From: CAYHDN01 sp964355425
Lineage (GTDB): Bacteria > Patescibacteriota > UBA1384 > XYA2-FULL-43-10 > CAINNR01
Direction: 5' to 3'
Assembly: GCA_964355425.1 (NCBI GenBank)
Contig: CAYHDN010000005.1
Location: 1 to 27,545, forward strand
Length of the DNA stretch: 27,545 nucleotides
Shown: positions 6,704 through 14,459 of the stretch, piece after piece
How positions within the stretch are numbered: the stretch's first letter is position 1
Layout of the letters: each line of letters starts with the position of its first letter
Program-made: the position numbers and the translations under genes
Notes under the pieces: generated by a model
Databases searched by the model: none
What the model was told of the DNA's origin: nothing
The model's input: the letters and a program-made list of their open reading frames with translations, nothing else

Positions 6704-7009
6704 TTACATCCCTGGTAAATTTAGGCCTCCCATAACATCCTTCATCTTCTCAGCCGCGAGTGCTTGTGAGCGAGAGATTGCTTGGGAGACGGTGTTTAAT
6801 ATTTGTTTCTCCAGCTCTCTTTTATTTTCCGGCCGAAGTGCGTCTTCCAAAAGTGTCACTTCAGTTAAATGTTGCTCACCATTAAAAACAACACTAACCC
6901 AGCCGTCATTACTTTTTGCCTCGATCTCTGTATCTTTCAGCTCGTGCTGAATTTCTCTTGCCTGTTTTTGTAATTTGTATAAGTCCTTCATCTTGCCAAA
7001 ATCAACCAT
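6704..7009 (-). CDS. ybaB: YbaB/EbfC family nucleoid-associated protein
   Basis: A 101-residue DNA-binding protein of the YbaB/EbfC family, which in many bacteria sits next to recR or dnaX. Visible features are the N-terminal helix MKDLYKLQKQAREIQHELKDTEIEAKSNDGWVSVVFNGEQHLTEVTL and the long C-terminal helix ending EKMKDVMGGLNLPGM, matching the usual 100-110 residues and the Gly/Met/Pro tail. The ATG at 7009 lies 2 nt after the stop of the upstream membrane gene, so the two are probably translationally coupled. Confidence 0.9.
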   Translation of the reverse strand: MVDFGKMKDLYKLQKQAREIQHELKDTEIEAKSNDGWVSVVFNGEQHLTEVTLLEDALRPENKRELEKQILNTVSQAISRSQALAAEKMKDVMGGLNLPGM

Positions 7010-7011
7010 AA

Positions 7012-7743
7012 TTATCCTCGTCTAAAAATATTACTAATAGCGAATATGATTATACTGAAAACTAAGAGAAGAATCAAGAGGTTAATTGCCGAAAGCACAA
7101 GTAAGTTGAACAATCCAATCGGTAATAGTATATGCGTATATTTTGAAGTGATTAAAAACGCCAGAATCAACAAGAATAGCGGGAAGAAAGCGTTGGTCAA
7201 ATCTTGACGGCTAGGCAGCATTGTCACGGCAACGGAGATGGTTATATAAAGCAATATCCAATTTTTAGGTGCAAAATGCATAACATTTTTAACCAAGGCA
7301 ACATTTTCTGCAAGCATATCCTTGATCGAATAACCAGATTTAACTAGACTGATGTCACTCGCTGAAAGAAATTTGGAAGTGAAATATATCACTAAAATAC
7401 CGACAACCAAAGGTGCCAGAGAAATAAAGATTGGTCCTAAAATTGCTATTTTGGGTTTTGTGTGTTTGACATGCCCACCCTCCTTTTCGAAAAGCGACAT
7501 CTCGGAAACTTTAGCGCCGGTCAAAATACAAGCAAAACCGTGGGATAATTCATGAACAATTACACCCGGCGCTAAAATTATCCGGTATTTTGGGCCGAGA
7601 AAACTTCTGGACAATAAAAAATCAATCAGGAAAGAGAGGATAACCAAAGCCAAAAGCAGAACGATTGCCGATCGGTAGTGCAAAAAGACCTCGGCGGAAA
7701 AAGGAACTTTTAGATATCTGGCATATTGTAAATAATGCTGCAT
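7012..7743 (-). CDS. Polytopic membrane protein with HELSH zinc-protease-like motif
   Basis: A hydrophobic protein of 243 residues with about six membrane helices. APGVIVHELSHGFACILTGAKVSEMSLF (HELSH at 64-68) matches the HExxH zinc-binding motif of intramembrane metallopeptidases of the M50/DUF3267 type, and is followed by KPKIAILGPIFISLAPLVVG, resembling the second conserved membrane segment of those families. A second-ligand motif (NxxPxxxxDG) is not evident, so activity is uncertain. ATG at 7743 is used; an upstream TTG adds two residues. Coupled to ybaB. The C-terminal half is a set of hydrophobic helices ending NIFRRG. Confidence 0.72.
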   Translation of the reverse strand: MQHYLQYARYLKVPFSAEVFLHYRSAIVLLLALVILSFLIDFLLSRSFLGPKYRIILAPGVIVHELSHGFACILTGAKVSEMSLFEKEGGHVKHTKPKIAILGPIFISLAPLVVGILVIYFTSKFLSASDISLVKSGYSIKDMLAENVALVKNVMHFAPKNWILLYITISVAVTMLPSRQDLTNAFFPLFLLILAFLITSKYTHILLPIGLFNLLVLSAINLLILLLVFSIIIFAISNIFRRG

Positions 7744-7772
7744 GTACAAAATTATTAATTTCTAATTGTTAC

Positions 7773-7885
7773 CTGCCCACATTGCCACGCAAAGCGTTGC
7801 AGGCGGGTAATTGACCTAAAAAATATCTAATTTGATAATGACTAATTTGGTAATTGGAATTTGTTTAGAAATTAGACTAATTAGA
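7773..7885. repeat. Palindromic repeat plus AT-rich mini-repeat between prfB and the membrane gene
   Basis: 7773-7810 is an imperfect palindrome centred on ACGC-AAA-GCGT with CCTGCC/GGCGGG arms. 7812-7885 is a run of AATTTGG/AATTAG/TTTAGAAATTAG words similar to the inserts in tgt. Confidence 0.55.
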
Positions 7886-8902
7886 TTAATTAGAAATTTC
7901 CCGAATCTCTGCTTCAATAAAATTATTTAAGTCGCCAGAAAGTACCGCATCGGGATTTTTTGACTCATAACCGGTCCTGTGGTCTTTAACCTGTTTATAA
8001 GGATGTAAAACATACGAGCGGATTTGGCTTCCCCACTCCGGTTCAGAAACCTCTCCACGAAGCTCATTGACTTGATCTTTGTGTTGCTCCTCTAGTAGCT
8101 TTGCTAAGCGAGCCTTCAGCACACTCATTGCATTTTGCTTATTCTGAAGTTGTGATCTTTCATTTTGTGATTGAGCGACGATTCCAGTTGGCAAGTGTGT
8201 AATTCGGACTGCCGAATCGGTGGTATTTACTGATTGGCCGCCATGACCACCGGCGCGAAAAACATCAATTCGAAGATCAGAGTCTGCTATTTGAACTTCA
8301 CCTTCCTTCTCAATTTTTGGCATCACTTCGACTAGGGAAAATGATGTCTGACGCAAATCTTTGGCATTAAACGGTGATTGGCGAACTAAGCGGTGGACGC
8401 CGGATTCCTTTTTTAATTTTCCGTAAGCATAAAGGCCACTAACTTCTATTGTCGCCGATTTAATACCAGCGATACCGCCCTGGGATTGGGACAAAATTTT
8501 CGCCTGATATTCATTATTCTGCGCCCATTTTAAATACATCCTAAAAAGCATTTCCGTCCAGTCTTGCGCGTCATCACCGCCGGCACCGGAGTAGAAATTG
8601 ATAATGGCGCTGTGATCGTCGTATTTACCAGTAAAATAAGTATATACTTCTAGTTTTTTAAGTTCCTCTTCCAGGGATTTGTAATCATCGTCACCAGCTA
8701 TTTCCACTAACTCCTCCAAAGCTTGAAATCTTTCGACTTCGGCTTTTAAGCCCTTTAGTTCCCTAGTTTTTTCGTTGGCAAGTTTTTGATTATTCCAAAA
8801 ACCTTCCGCTTGCATTTCGTTTTCAATTTCGGTAATTTTTACTTGCTTTTCTTCAATTTTTAGAACCTGCTTCAACTCCTGCAGTTTTGCTTTAATATCC
8901 AT
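7886..8902 (-). CDS. prfB: Peptide chain release factor 2
   Basis: Recognises UGA and UAA and triggers peptidyl-tRNA hydrolysis. The 338-residue protein has the RF2-specific SPF motif (RQSPFNAKDLRQ, 176-178) and the catalytic GGQ (RAGGHGGQSVNTTDSAVRITH, 221-223). Its N-terminus (MDIKAKLQELKQVLKIEEKQ) is about 20 residues shorter than most RF2 proteins and shows no in-frame stop or CUUUGA slippery site, so the usual programmed +1 frameshift appears absent. A -10 box (TAATAT preceded by TGC) ends 6 nt before the ATG with no Shine-Dalgarno, suggesting a leaderless mRNA. Presence of RF2 supports TGA as a stop codon here. Confidence 0.95.
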   Translation of the reverse strand: MDIKAKLQELKQVLKIEEKQVKITEIENEMQAEGFWNNQKLANEKTRELKGLKAEVERFQALEELVEIAGDDDYKSLEEELKKLEVYTYFTGKYDDHSAIINFYSGAGGDDAQDWTEMLFRMYLKWAQNNEYQAKILSQSQGGIAGIKSATIEVSGLYAYGKLKKESGVHRLVRQSPFNAKDLRQTSFSLVEVMPKIEKEGEVQIADSDLRIDVFRAGGHGGQSVNTTDSAVRITHLPTGIVAQSQNERSQLQNKQNAMSVLKARLAKLLEEQHKDQVNELRGEVSEPEWGSQIRSYVLHPYKQVKDHRTGYESKNPDAVLSGDLNNFIEAEIREISN

Positions 8903-8908
8903 AATTTT

Positions 8909-8914
8909 ATATTA
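8909..8914 (-). promoter_or_regulatory. Extended -10 box placing the prfB transcript start at the ATG
   Basis: TGC-TAATAT followed by AAAATT then ATG: a start 7 nt after the -10 would fall on the A of the start codon. The -35 is poor. Confidence 0.5.
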
Positions 8915-8964
8915 GCAAAAATTCCAAACTTATTCACATAGTATGTTCATATTTATTTGGTTTT

Positions 8965-9008
8965 AAATACGAGTGATTTGTAACGATCGTTACAAATCAC
9001 TCGTATTT
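8965..9008. repeat. Perfect 44-bp palindrome downstream of the PaaX-like gene
   Basis: Centred on TAACGATCGTTA and symmetric from AAATACGAG to CTCGTATTT. It begins at the PaaX-like stop codon and lies upstream of the prfB promoter. Near-identical to 9593-9636. Confidence 0.85.
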
Positions 9009-9547
9009 TATTCTAATTCTTGATCGAAAATTTCTCGTAAGTGTTCTTCAATGTCAGTTTTCTCGATTCGGAAATTGGCAACGAATTCGTTAATTCCCAT
9101 CTCACTAATCAGTAAATCGATCTCATCCGCCTTATTAAATGGACAAGCCCATAAACTTTTCTGAATTGGTTTGTAGCCAATTTTCCGTAGGGATCTGGTG
9201 AGCACGACTCTTAATGGTTTCCGATCCTCGGGAATGTCAAATGAAATAAATCGCCACCTACCATCCGATTGCAAGTCACGTGATTTTTCAAGCAATTTGA
9301 TTTTGCCTTTACGCGTCAAACGAACGCTTTTAGTCCCAGACTCCTCTTTCGCTTCGATATGTCCAGCATTGATTAAGTCCCTGACACGATCAGCAATTTC
9401 CGAGCGGTCGAAACCATGGCGGCTCAACTCATAATAAAACTCCCGTTTGTTAGAAAAAGCATCACTAGTTGCACCGGCAATTCGAAACAAAACCTCTAAA
9501 ACTGAAGTTGTAATGTCAACAATTTTTTCTCGCTGCCTTTTTCTCAT
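9008..9547 (-). CDS. PaaX-like winged-helix regulator with Cas2-like C-terminal fold
   Basis: A 179-residue protein. Residues 1-85 look like a winged helix (REFYYELSRHGFDRSEIADRVRDLINAGHIEAKEESGTKSVRLTRKG). The C-terminal part, DGRWRFISFDIPEDRKPLRVVLTRSLRKIGYKPIQKSLWACPF, is the central segment typical of PaaX-family repressors, whose fold resembles Cas2. PaaX itself controls phenylacetate degradation; no such genes are here, and the protein is shorter than PaaX (about 300), so its target is unknown. A promoter with TATAAT lies upstream and its -35 falls inside a 44-bp palindrome, while a second copy borders the stop codon. Autoregulation is a reasonable inference. No cas1 or CRISPR array is present. 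Confidence 0.8.
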   Translation of the reverse strand: MRKRQREKIVDITTSVLEVLFRIAGATSDAFSNKREFYYELSRHGFDRSEIADRVRDLINAGHIEAKEESGTKSVRLTRKGKIKLLEKSRDLQSDGRWRFISFDIPEDRKPLRVVLTRSLRKIGYKPIQKSLWACPFNKADEIDLLISEMGINEFVANFRIEKTDIEEHLREIFDQELE

Positions 9548-9582
9548 ATTTCAATAATTTAACTTATCTGTTAGCAATTTAT

Positions 9583-9611
9583 ATTATATCAAAAATACGA
9601 GTGAATTGTAA
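9583..9611 (-). promoter_or_regulatory. Promoter of the PaaX-like gene, overlapping the palindrome
   Basis: TTACAA (9606-9611) and TATAAT (9583-9588) with a 17-nt spacer on the minus strand. The -35 hexamer lies within the palindrome at 9593-9636. Confidence 0.75.
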
Positions 9612-9636
9612 CGATCGTTACAATTCACTCGCATTT
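9593..9636. promoter_or_regulatory. 44-bp palindrome, candidate operator
   Basis: Same core TAACGATCGTTA and same length as 8965-9008, with one mismatch. Relative to the first copy a T-to-A change in one arm is matched by A-to-T in the other, so symmetry is kept. Confidence 0.6.
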
Positions 9637-9668
9637 GGCGTGCGTATTTATTAAATGATAGGGATAAT

Positions 9669-9726
9669 TGGTTGAAAAATCAACCACGAAAGAAAAACCG
9701 CCGAGCCCAGTATTTCGGGCCGGCGG
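9669..9726 (-). terminator. Terminator of the GC-rich gene at 9769-10446
   Basis: Read on the minus strand, a GC-rich hairpin (CCGCCG...CGGCGG with inner CCC/GGG, 9698-9726) is followed by TTTTT. A further small hairpin, TGGTTGA-AAAA-TCAACCA, lies at 9669-9686. Confidence 0.8.
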
Positions 9727-9768
9727 CGATGACACACGGGTGATTCCCGTGATCAGCTCTGCAATCGT

Positions 9769-10446
9769 CTAGTCATCCTTGGGCCGGAGTATCTCCAGCT
9801 CGTCCATGACCGGGCCCCAGCCGAGCAAGTCCACGAATGACTTGACCACGACCGGCAGCTCAGCGGCTGCCTTCTCGCGCGCAGTCATATGGTCCAGGTC
9901 ATTCCGCACACCCTCAACGATATCAGTCCATTGCTCCGGGAAGGGGTAGATGTCTACGCGGTCACCGCGAATCAACAGGATGGCGGCCCCGTAGGGCCTG
10001 CACCACTCCTCATAGCCAGGGTCTTCATCTTGCCAAAGCTGATCCCGCACGAAGGTCGCGAGACGCTCAGTCGACCGCGGTTGGCGGAAGTAGTCACAGC
10101 CCTCTTGCGACCAGATAGCGTTGATTGCCCCTCTCACCGGATGCTGAAAGAGCAGCTGGCGAAACTCAGCAATGCCGTGGTGGAAGGTACAGTTAGCCGG
10201 CATGTACTTTCCCGGCTTCGGGCTGTCCCCTCCTTCCATCCATCCCCCGATCCGCAAGGCTACGATCATCTCGAGAAACAGATGACACGCTGCACAGTTT
10301 GCGATCCATTGTTGCGCCCCGGAACACTCAGCAAGCAGCAGACGAGTCGCCTCAACGACTGCCTCTGAATTCCTCCAAAACCCAGAGCTTCGATCAGAGA
10401 GTGACCCGAACTGCTCGAGATACTGCCAAAACTCGGATGGTTGCAT
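9769..10446 (-). CDS. GC-rich gene, 225-residue soluble protein of unknown function
   Basis: I do not recognise this protein. It starts at 10446 (MQPSEFWQYLEQFG) with AAGGAGG 7-8 nt upstream and ends with TAG. It has no signal peptide or membrane segment, is rich in Trp and aromatic residues, and has a Cys cluster early (CSGAQQWIANCAACH, about 40-54). The rest looks like a mixed alpha/beta globular protein (YGAAILLIRGDRVDIYPFPEQWTDIVEGVRNDLDHMTAREKAA). Base composition and codons (GGC, GCC, CTC, CGC) differ sharply from the PaaX-like and DUF11 genes on either side. Promoter, leader hairpin, strong ribosome site and terminator make it a self-contained unit. Probably horizontally acquired; function open. 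Confidence 0.82.
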   Translation of the reverse strand: MQPSEFWQYLEQFGSLSDRSSGFWRNSEAVVEATRLLLAECSGAQQWIANCAACHLFLEMIVALRIGGWMEGGDSPKPGKYMPANCTFHHGIAEFRQLLFQHPVRGAINAIWSQEGCDYFRQPRSTERLATFVRDQLWQDEDPGYEEWCRPYGAAILLIRGDRVDIYPFPEQWTDIVEGVRNDLDHMTAREKAAAELPVVVKSFVDLLGWGPVMDELEILRPKDD

Positions 10447-10491
10447 CGCTTGATACCTCCTTGTGGTTTTCTACCCGCCACCAGGGCGAGC

Positions 10492-10510
10492 AGTGAGCCT
10501 TTGGCTCACT
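10492..10510 (-). promoter_or_regulatory. Leader hairpin of the 9769-10446 gene
   Basis: AGTGAGCC-TTT-GGCTCACT, 8-bp stem, close to the predicted transcript 5' end (near 10520). A smaller CGCC/GGCG hairpin lies between it and the ribosome site. Confidence 0.55.
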
Positions 10511-10526
10511 CCAGCAATGCACAAAA

Positions 10527-10555
10527 AGTATATCATATTTGATATTAAATGTCAA
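10527..10555 (-). promoter_or_regulatory. Near-consensus promoter of the 9769-10446 gene
   Basis: TTGACA (10550-10555), 17 nt, TATACT (10527-10532) on the minus strand. Confidence 0.85.
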
Positions 10556-10560
10556 TACGA

Positions 10561-10593
10561 AAAAAGCCCGCCGATCTCTCGACGAGCTTTTTC
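10561..10593 (-). terminator. Terminator of the DUF11 operon
   Basis: AAAAAAGC...GCTTTTT with an interrupted GC stem (CG, CGA/TCG) and a TCTC loop; T tracts on both sides. It separates the DUF11 operon from the promoter at 10527. Confidence 0.75.
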
Positions 10594-10652
10594 TATATTT
10601 GCAGAGCAATTATTCCCCCAATAATGCTCCCTACAAGTACCAAAGATAATTG

Positions 10653-10671
10653 CTACAAGCTAAAGCTTGGA
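10653..10671. repeat. Fragment of the REP-like repeat seen at 4550-4595
   Basis: CTACAAGCTAAAGCTTGG is shared with the core of the second repeat upstream of rplJ. It lies just after the DUF11 stop codon. Confidence 0.55.
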
Positions 10672-10691
10672 CTCCGCGAGGAGAAAAAACT

Positions 10692-12779
10692 TTAAGCGAA
10701 CCTGCGATAAACCAACATTCCAGCGCCGGTAAGAATTACTGAAAGGATCGCTGCGATTGAAACACTGTCAGCACCAGTTCGTGGCAGCGGAGTTGTAGGA
10801 ACAGCAATTTGGACAGCAAGAGCTTTGAAAATTGTTGAAGCGGTATCAGAAATTGAAACACCGTTATCAGTCAAACTGGCAGTATTAACCAAAGTTGTAC
10901 CATTGGCAATGCCAGCATCAGTGATAACTTTAAATTTGATATAACCAGTATCACCGGCGGCGATCGTATCAAGCATTACTCCGCCAGAAATGATTCCGTC
11001 AGGCAAAGTGTGCTCAATTTCGCCGTTGACCGAAATGACTGTAGTGCCGGCAATATAATTCATATTAGCCGGTAGAACATCGCTAAATTTCACTTGATCA
11101 GCTGGCCCATCACCAGTGTTGGAAAACAAAATTTTGTATTCCAAAGTATCACCAGCAATCGCGCTGTTTGCATCAACGAAGTTGATTTCATTGATGGTAA
11201 AATCACGGACCAACTTTTCAACGTGAAGAATCGGATATTTTTGCGGCGGAGTCGGAATCGACAAGAAGATTATTACTTCGTCGCCGTATTGGTTATACAT
11301 CTGCATATCAAAATGAAAGCCGCTTGCCGGTGTGCCGGGAATCGGATCCTTAATTTTAACAGTGAATGTTCGAATAACGGTTTGTCCACCAGCAATGTCA
11401 ATCGCCGGATATTTCACTAGTTTGACGTCATTCCCAGAAGTCCCATCAACGACGCTACCGCCATCAGAAACAGAAATTATGTCACTGTACTCAAGAATAT
11501 CGGCAATTCCGTCTTGGATTATATAACCAACCGCGGTTGCGTTGCCAGTGTTTTTGGTAATTAAGGTATATTCTATTGACTGTCCAGCCAAGGCGTCAGT
11601 AGCCAAAACAGTGCGGCCGGCAATCGTTCGCGGAGAAGCAATTTGACCAGAAGTCAAGTTTTTAGCTGTTTTGTTTGGAATGATATTTGACGACTCGTCA
11701 GGAACGAGACTAACGCTGGCGGTGTCAGAATCTGAAAGTGAGCTAGAGCTAACCTCTGCAGTGTTTGTAACTGATTTCGCAGCCAAAATGCTGGAAGGTG
11801 CCTTAGCTTTAAAAACTAGAGTATCAGCATTTGCGGCGCCAACTTGCAAATCGCCCATATTCCAACCAGAGGTGAATATTTGCGTCGCAATTGTATCCGG
11901 TAAATTCTCTGAAATTACAGCCCCGCCTCGATAAATTTTCATCGAGCCAGAAACAAAAGACAGGTCGGCAGGAAGGCTATCTTTAATCACGGCGTCATTT
12001 GCGGTTGCTGTGCCTGTATTAGTCGAGGCAACCTTAAACTCCACTTCATTGTCTGAAGCGGCAGAGGTTGTCTCAACATAGGCGATTTCACCGGCGGTAA
12101 CATTACGGACAGTTTTGTCAACATCAAGTCCGGGGACGGTAATTTGTGAAGTGACAAAAGAGAAAACAACGTAGCCGGAATATTGCCAACAACCCTGAAT
12201 ATCTCCGATGTTTACGCCGCTAGTATCTACAATCTCGTCTCCGCTTTGACCAGTGGGAAAAATCACCGGTACATCCGGATTATTTTGCTGATTAGGATAC
12301 CATTTAACCGAACCAGGGACCAGGTCCAGAGTAGCATTTTGATCCAAATTTACTGTTAGACCTGAAAGTCCGACGATTTGGCCATCAACTATCGTATCGG
12401 CAACGGTTTCGGCGTTATCGGCAGAAATTCTGGCGGTTAAATTGGCAGATTTGTTGGTTGTTTGTGCCGGAATTGTAACCTTAATGCGAGTATTCTCGGC
12501 AGTCGTGTTAACCATGCCGTTATGGTAATAAACAATACCCTGAAAAGTATCGCCAGCATTACCGGTAATCGGGTCCCTCCAGACAGTTTCACCGGCAGTT
12601 GAATTTACTCCGCGCAAAAGCTCATAGTCACCAGAGAGAAAATTAAATCGAGGTGTAGTAGCTGAAAGCTTAGTAAAGGCAAATGCGCCCTGCGAAACAA
12701 TCGCGGCAATACCCAAGATACCAAGAATATACTTGACCCTAGGCTTTAGTTTGCTGAAGAAACTTGTGATTTTATTCAT
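10692..12779 (-). CDS. Cell-surface DUF11-repeat protein with LPRTG sorting signal
   Basis: A 695-residue exported protein. An N-terminal membrane/signal segment (YILGILGIAAIVSQGAFAF) is followed by a domain of about 190 residues (TPRFNFLSGDYELLRG...IGDIQGCWQYSGYVVF) shared with the upstream gene. Three or more DUF11-type repeats follow, each with a pattern like TNTGTATANDAVIKDSLPADLSFVSGS or SNTGDGPADQVKFSDVLPANMNYIAGT, beta-rich modules common in surface proteins. The C-terminus is LPRTG (about 665-669), a hydrophobic stretch and RRFA, a complete sortase signal, so covalent anchoring is likely if a sortase is encoded elsewhere; none is in this window. ATG at 12779 with AGGGAG upstream; 26 nt after the preceding gene. 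Confidence 0.9.
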   Translation of the reverse strand: MNKITSFFSKLKPRVKYILGILGIAAIVSQGAFAFTKLSATTPRFNFLSGDYELLRGVNSTAGETVWRDPITGNAGDTFQGIVYYHNGMVNTTAENTRIKVTIPAQTTNKSANLTARISADNAETVADTIVDGQIVGLSGLTVNLDQNATLDLVPGSVKWYPNQQNNPDVPVIFPTGQSGDEIVDTSGVNIGDIQGCWQYSGYVVFSFVTSQITVPGLDVDKTVRNVTAGEIAYVETTSAASDNEVEFKVASTNTGTATANDAVIKDSLPADLSFVSGSMKIYRGGAVISENLPDTIATQIFTSGWNMGDLQVGAANADTLVFKAKAPSSILAAKSVTNTAEVSSSSLSDSDTASVSLVPDESSNIIPNKTAKNLTSGQIASPRTIAGRTVLATDALAGQSIEYTLITKNTGNATAVGYIIQDGIADILEYSDIISVSDGGSVVDGTSGNDVKLVKYPAIDIAGGQTVIRTFTVKIKDPIPGTPASGFHFDMQMYNQYGDEVIIFLSIPTPPQKYPILHVEKLVRDFTINEINFVDANSAIAGDTLEYKILFSNTGDGPADQVKFSDVLPANMNYIAGTTVISVNGEIEHTLPDGIISGGVMLDTIAAGDTGYIKFKVITDAGIANGTTLVNTASLTDNGVSISDTASTIFKALAVQIAVPTTPLPRTGADSVSIAAILSVILTGAGMLVYRRFA

Positions 12780-12805
12780 CTGTTCTCCCTGTTTTATAAT
12801 ATTTG

Positions 12806-14293
12806 TTAGTTTCTAGGGCTGACCGGTGCAGTAACAGTAACAACAGTAGTGGCACTATCAGAGATCTCATTGATACCGGTAGCATAGGTATATCCAGTAT
12901 TTACTAGGTTATATCCGCCGACTGGTGGACAACCATAGATTCTAGCTGAGAAGGTAATGACTTTTTGTTCTCCTGGAGCCAAATTTCCAATTGAAAGACC
13001 AGTAGAGGTGATAATTTGATCTGAAACTACTACACCGTCAACTTTGGTCGAACCGGCAATATAATTAACATAGACCGGAAGAATATCCTTAACATAGACG
13101 CCATTTACTGTGATATTTCCGCTATTACGAACTATGATCCGGTATGAAATCGTATCACCAAGCCCAGCAGTATTCTGCTCAACCCAGCTGGTACCATTGG
13201 AAACCATTTTGTCGATAATCAAACCACGCGAAGCGGTAACGGTGACTTTAGCTTGATCCATATCCTTCTCGATACCAGCCTGAAAAACCTTGGCAACATT
13301 GTTTAACGCCCAAGTACCGGCAGGAATTGTCGAGCTAATGCCGGTTCTGTAAGTAATATATGTGATCCCGCCGTCACCGGGAGCTACATCCGGAATTGAA
13401 ACTCCGGTTGTAAACATAGTGTCGGGCAGTTTTACGCCTTCAGGATGAGCTTGTGTGTAGTAATAAGTTGTGCCGATTTGATAAGTCATATAATCCGGAA
13501 GAATATCCTTAACACTGACTTGATCAGCAGTAATGTTTCCATCATTTCTGATACCCAAGTGATAAGCTACGGAATCGCCGGGATTGGCAACGATCTCGTC
13601 GTGCCATTCTGATTCACCCGGATGAGCAACCTTTTTATCCATCACCAAAGTTGACTGACCATAGACATCAGCCAAAAAAGTAACGTATCCTGAATACTGC
13701 CAACATCCCTGGATATCACCGATATTTAGACCGCTGGCTGAAACGATTCCATCAGGCTGGGCAATACCGGTTTGGTTGCCTTCAGGAAACCATCTGGTTG
13801 AACCCGGGACATACTGAATTCGGGCGTTGGACGGAGTGTTAATTGTAGCGCCAGTTAGTCCAACTACGCTACCGTCGACTACTGTGTCAGTAATGTAAGC
13901 TGTCTCGCTTGACCAAAGATAACTGGTAGCTTTTAGCTCCGTCCCCTGATCAACCGGCAAATCCACACGAAGCGTGGTGTTATGGGCAGTAGTGTTGATC
14001 ATACCGTTGTGATAATAGAACGAGTAAGCGACACGATCGCCAATATTGGCGTTTTGCGGGTCGCCCCAAGTTGAACCGGCAGTGGTTTTTGCCACTTGCA
14101 GCATTTCAATATCACCCGGCAAAAAGTTAAAACGCGGGGTTCCTGCTGATTGGGCGACTTTATTGGCTTGCAAACCAACAACAGAAGCGGCCACGGTTGC
14201 ACAAACGGCAACTGTCGCCACAACTTTCTTTCTGTTTGAAACCAATCCCTTAATCTTTTCCCCTGCTTTTGAAAATAATTTTACGATGTTCAT
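12806..14293 (-). CDS. Secreted DUF11-repeat protein, paralogue of the LPRTG protein
   Basis: A 495-residue exported protein with a signal/anchor segment (VVATVAVCATVAASVVGLQANKVAQSA) and the same N-terminal domain as its downstream neighbour (TPRFNFLPGDIEMLQVAKT, FYYHNGMINTTAHNTTLRV, YVPGSTRWFPEGN, IGDIQGCWQYSGYVTF). Two DUF11-type repeats follow (IRNDGNITADQVSVKDILPDYMTYQIGT and VRNSGNITVNGVYVKDILPVYVNYIAGS). It ends PVSPRN with no LPxTG or membrane tail, so it is either released or held by its N-terminal segment. First gene of a two-gene operon with its own promoter; AAGGGAG precedes the ATG at 14293. Probably arose by duplication. Confidence 0.88.
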   Translation of the reverse strand: MNIVKLFSKAGEKIKGLVSNRKKVVATVAVCATVAASVVGLQANKVAQSAGTPRFNFLPGDIEMLQVAKTTAGSTWGDPQNANIGDRVAYSFYYHNGMINTTAHNTTLRVDLPVDQGTELKATSYLWSSETAYITDTVVDGSVVGLTGATINTPSNARIQYVPGSTRWFPEGNQTGIAQPDGIVSASGLNIGDIQGCWQYSGYVTFLADVYGQSTLVMDKKVAHPGESEWHDEIVANPGDSVAYHLGIRNDGNITADQVSVKDILPDYMTYQIGTTYYYTQAHPEGVKLPDTMFTTGVSIPDVAPGDGGITYITYRTGISSTIPAGTWALNNVAKVFQAGIEKDMDQAKVTVTASRGLIIDKMVSNGTSWVEQNTAGLGDTISYRIIVRNSGNITVNGVYVKDILPVYVNYIAGSTKVDGVVVSDQIITSTGLSIGNLAPGEQKVITFSARIYGCPPVGGYNLVNTGYTYATGINEISDSATTVVTVTAPVSPRN

Positions 14294-14323
14294 TTTTCTC
14301 CCTTAAATTAACAGCTAGTTTAA

Positions 14324-14352
14324 TATATACTATACTATCCTTCATTTGTCAA
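14324..14352 (-). promoter_or_regulatory. Promoter of the DUF11 operon
   Basis: TTGACA (14347-14352), 17 nt, TATATA (14324-14329) on the minus strand; predicted leader about 25 nt. Confidence 0.8.
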
Positions 14353-14367
14353 TGTTATTCTCTCTGT

Positions 14368-14432
14368 CCAAGTTTATAAATCATTACAAACTTGGAGGAG
14401 CCCAGCACCACACGCTTGCGAGTGGTGCTGGG
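14368..14432 (-). terminator. Hairpins ending the GC-rich two-gene operon
   Basis: CCCAGCACCAC/GTGGTGCTGGG (14401-14432) is a perfect 11-bp stem. It is followed on the minus strand by CCAAGTTT/AAACTTGG (14368-14395). There is no proper T tract, so it may be a weak terminator or an RNA-stabilising end. A third small hairpin, GACCC/GGGTC, lies near 14441-14456. Confidence 0.5.
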
Positions 14433-14459
14433 AGGTAGTGACCCAATTACGGGTCGTAG

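Noticed and set aside
7886..8902. Programmed frameshift in prfB
   Set aside because: No slippery CUUUGA and no internal stop; the frame is continuous from ATG.
8965..9636. CRISPR-Cas remnant
   Set aside because: The regulator has a PaaX/Cas2-like fold only; there are two palindromes and not an array of repeats with spacers, and no other cas gene.
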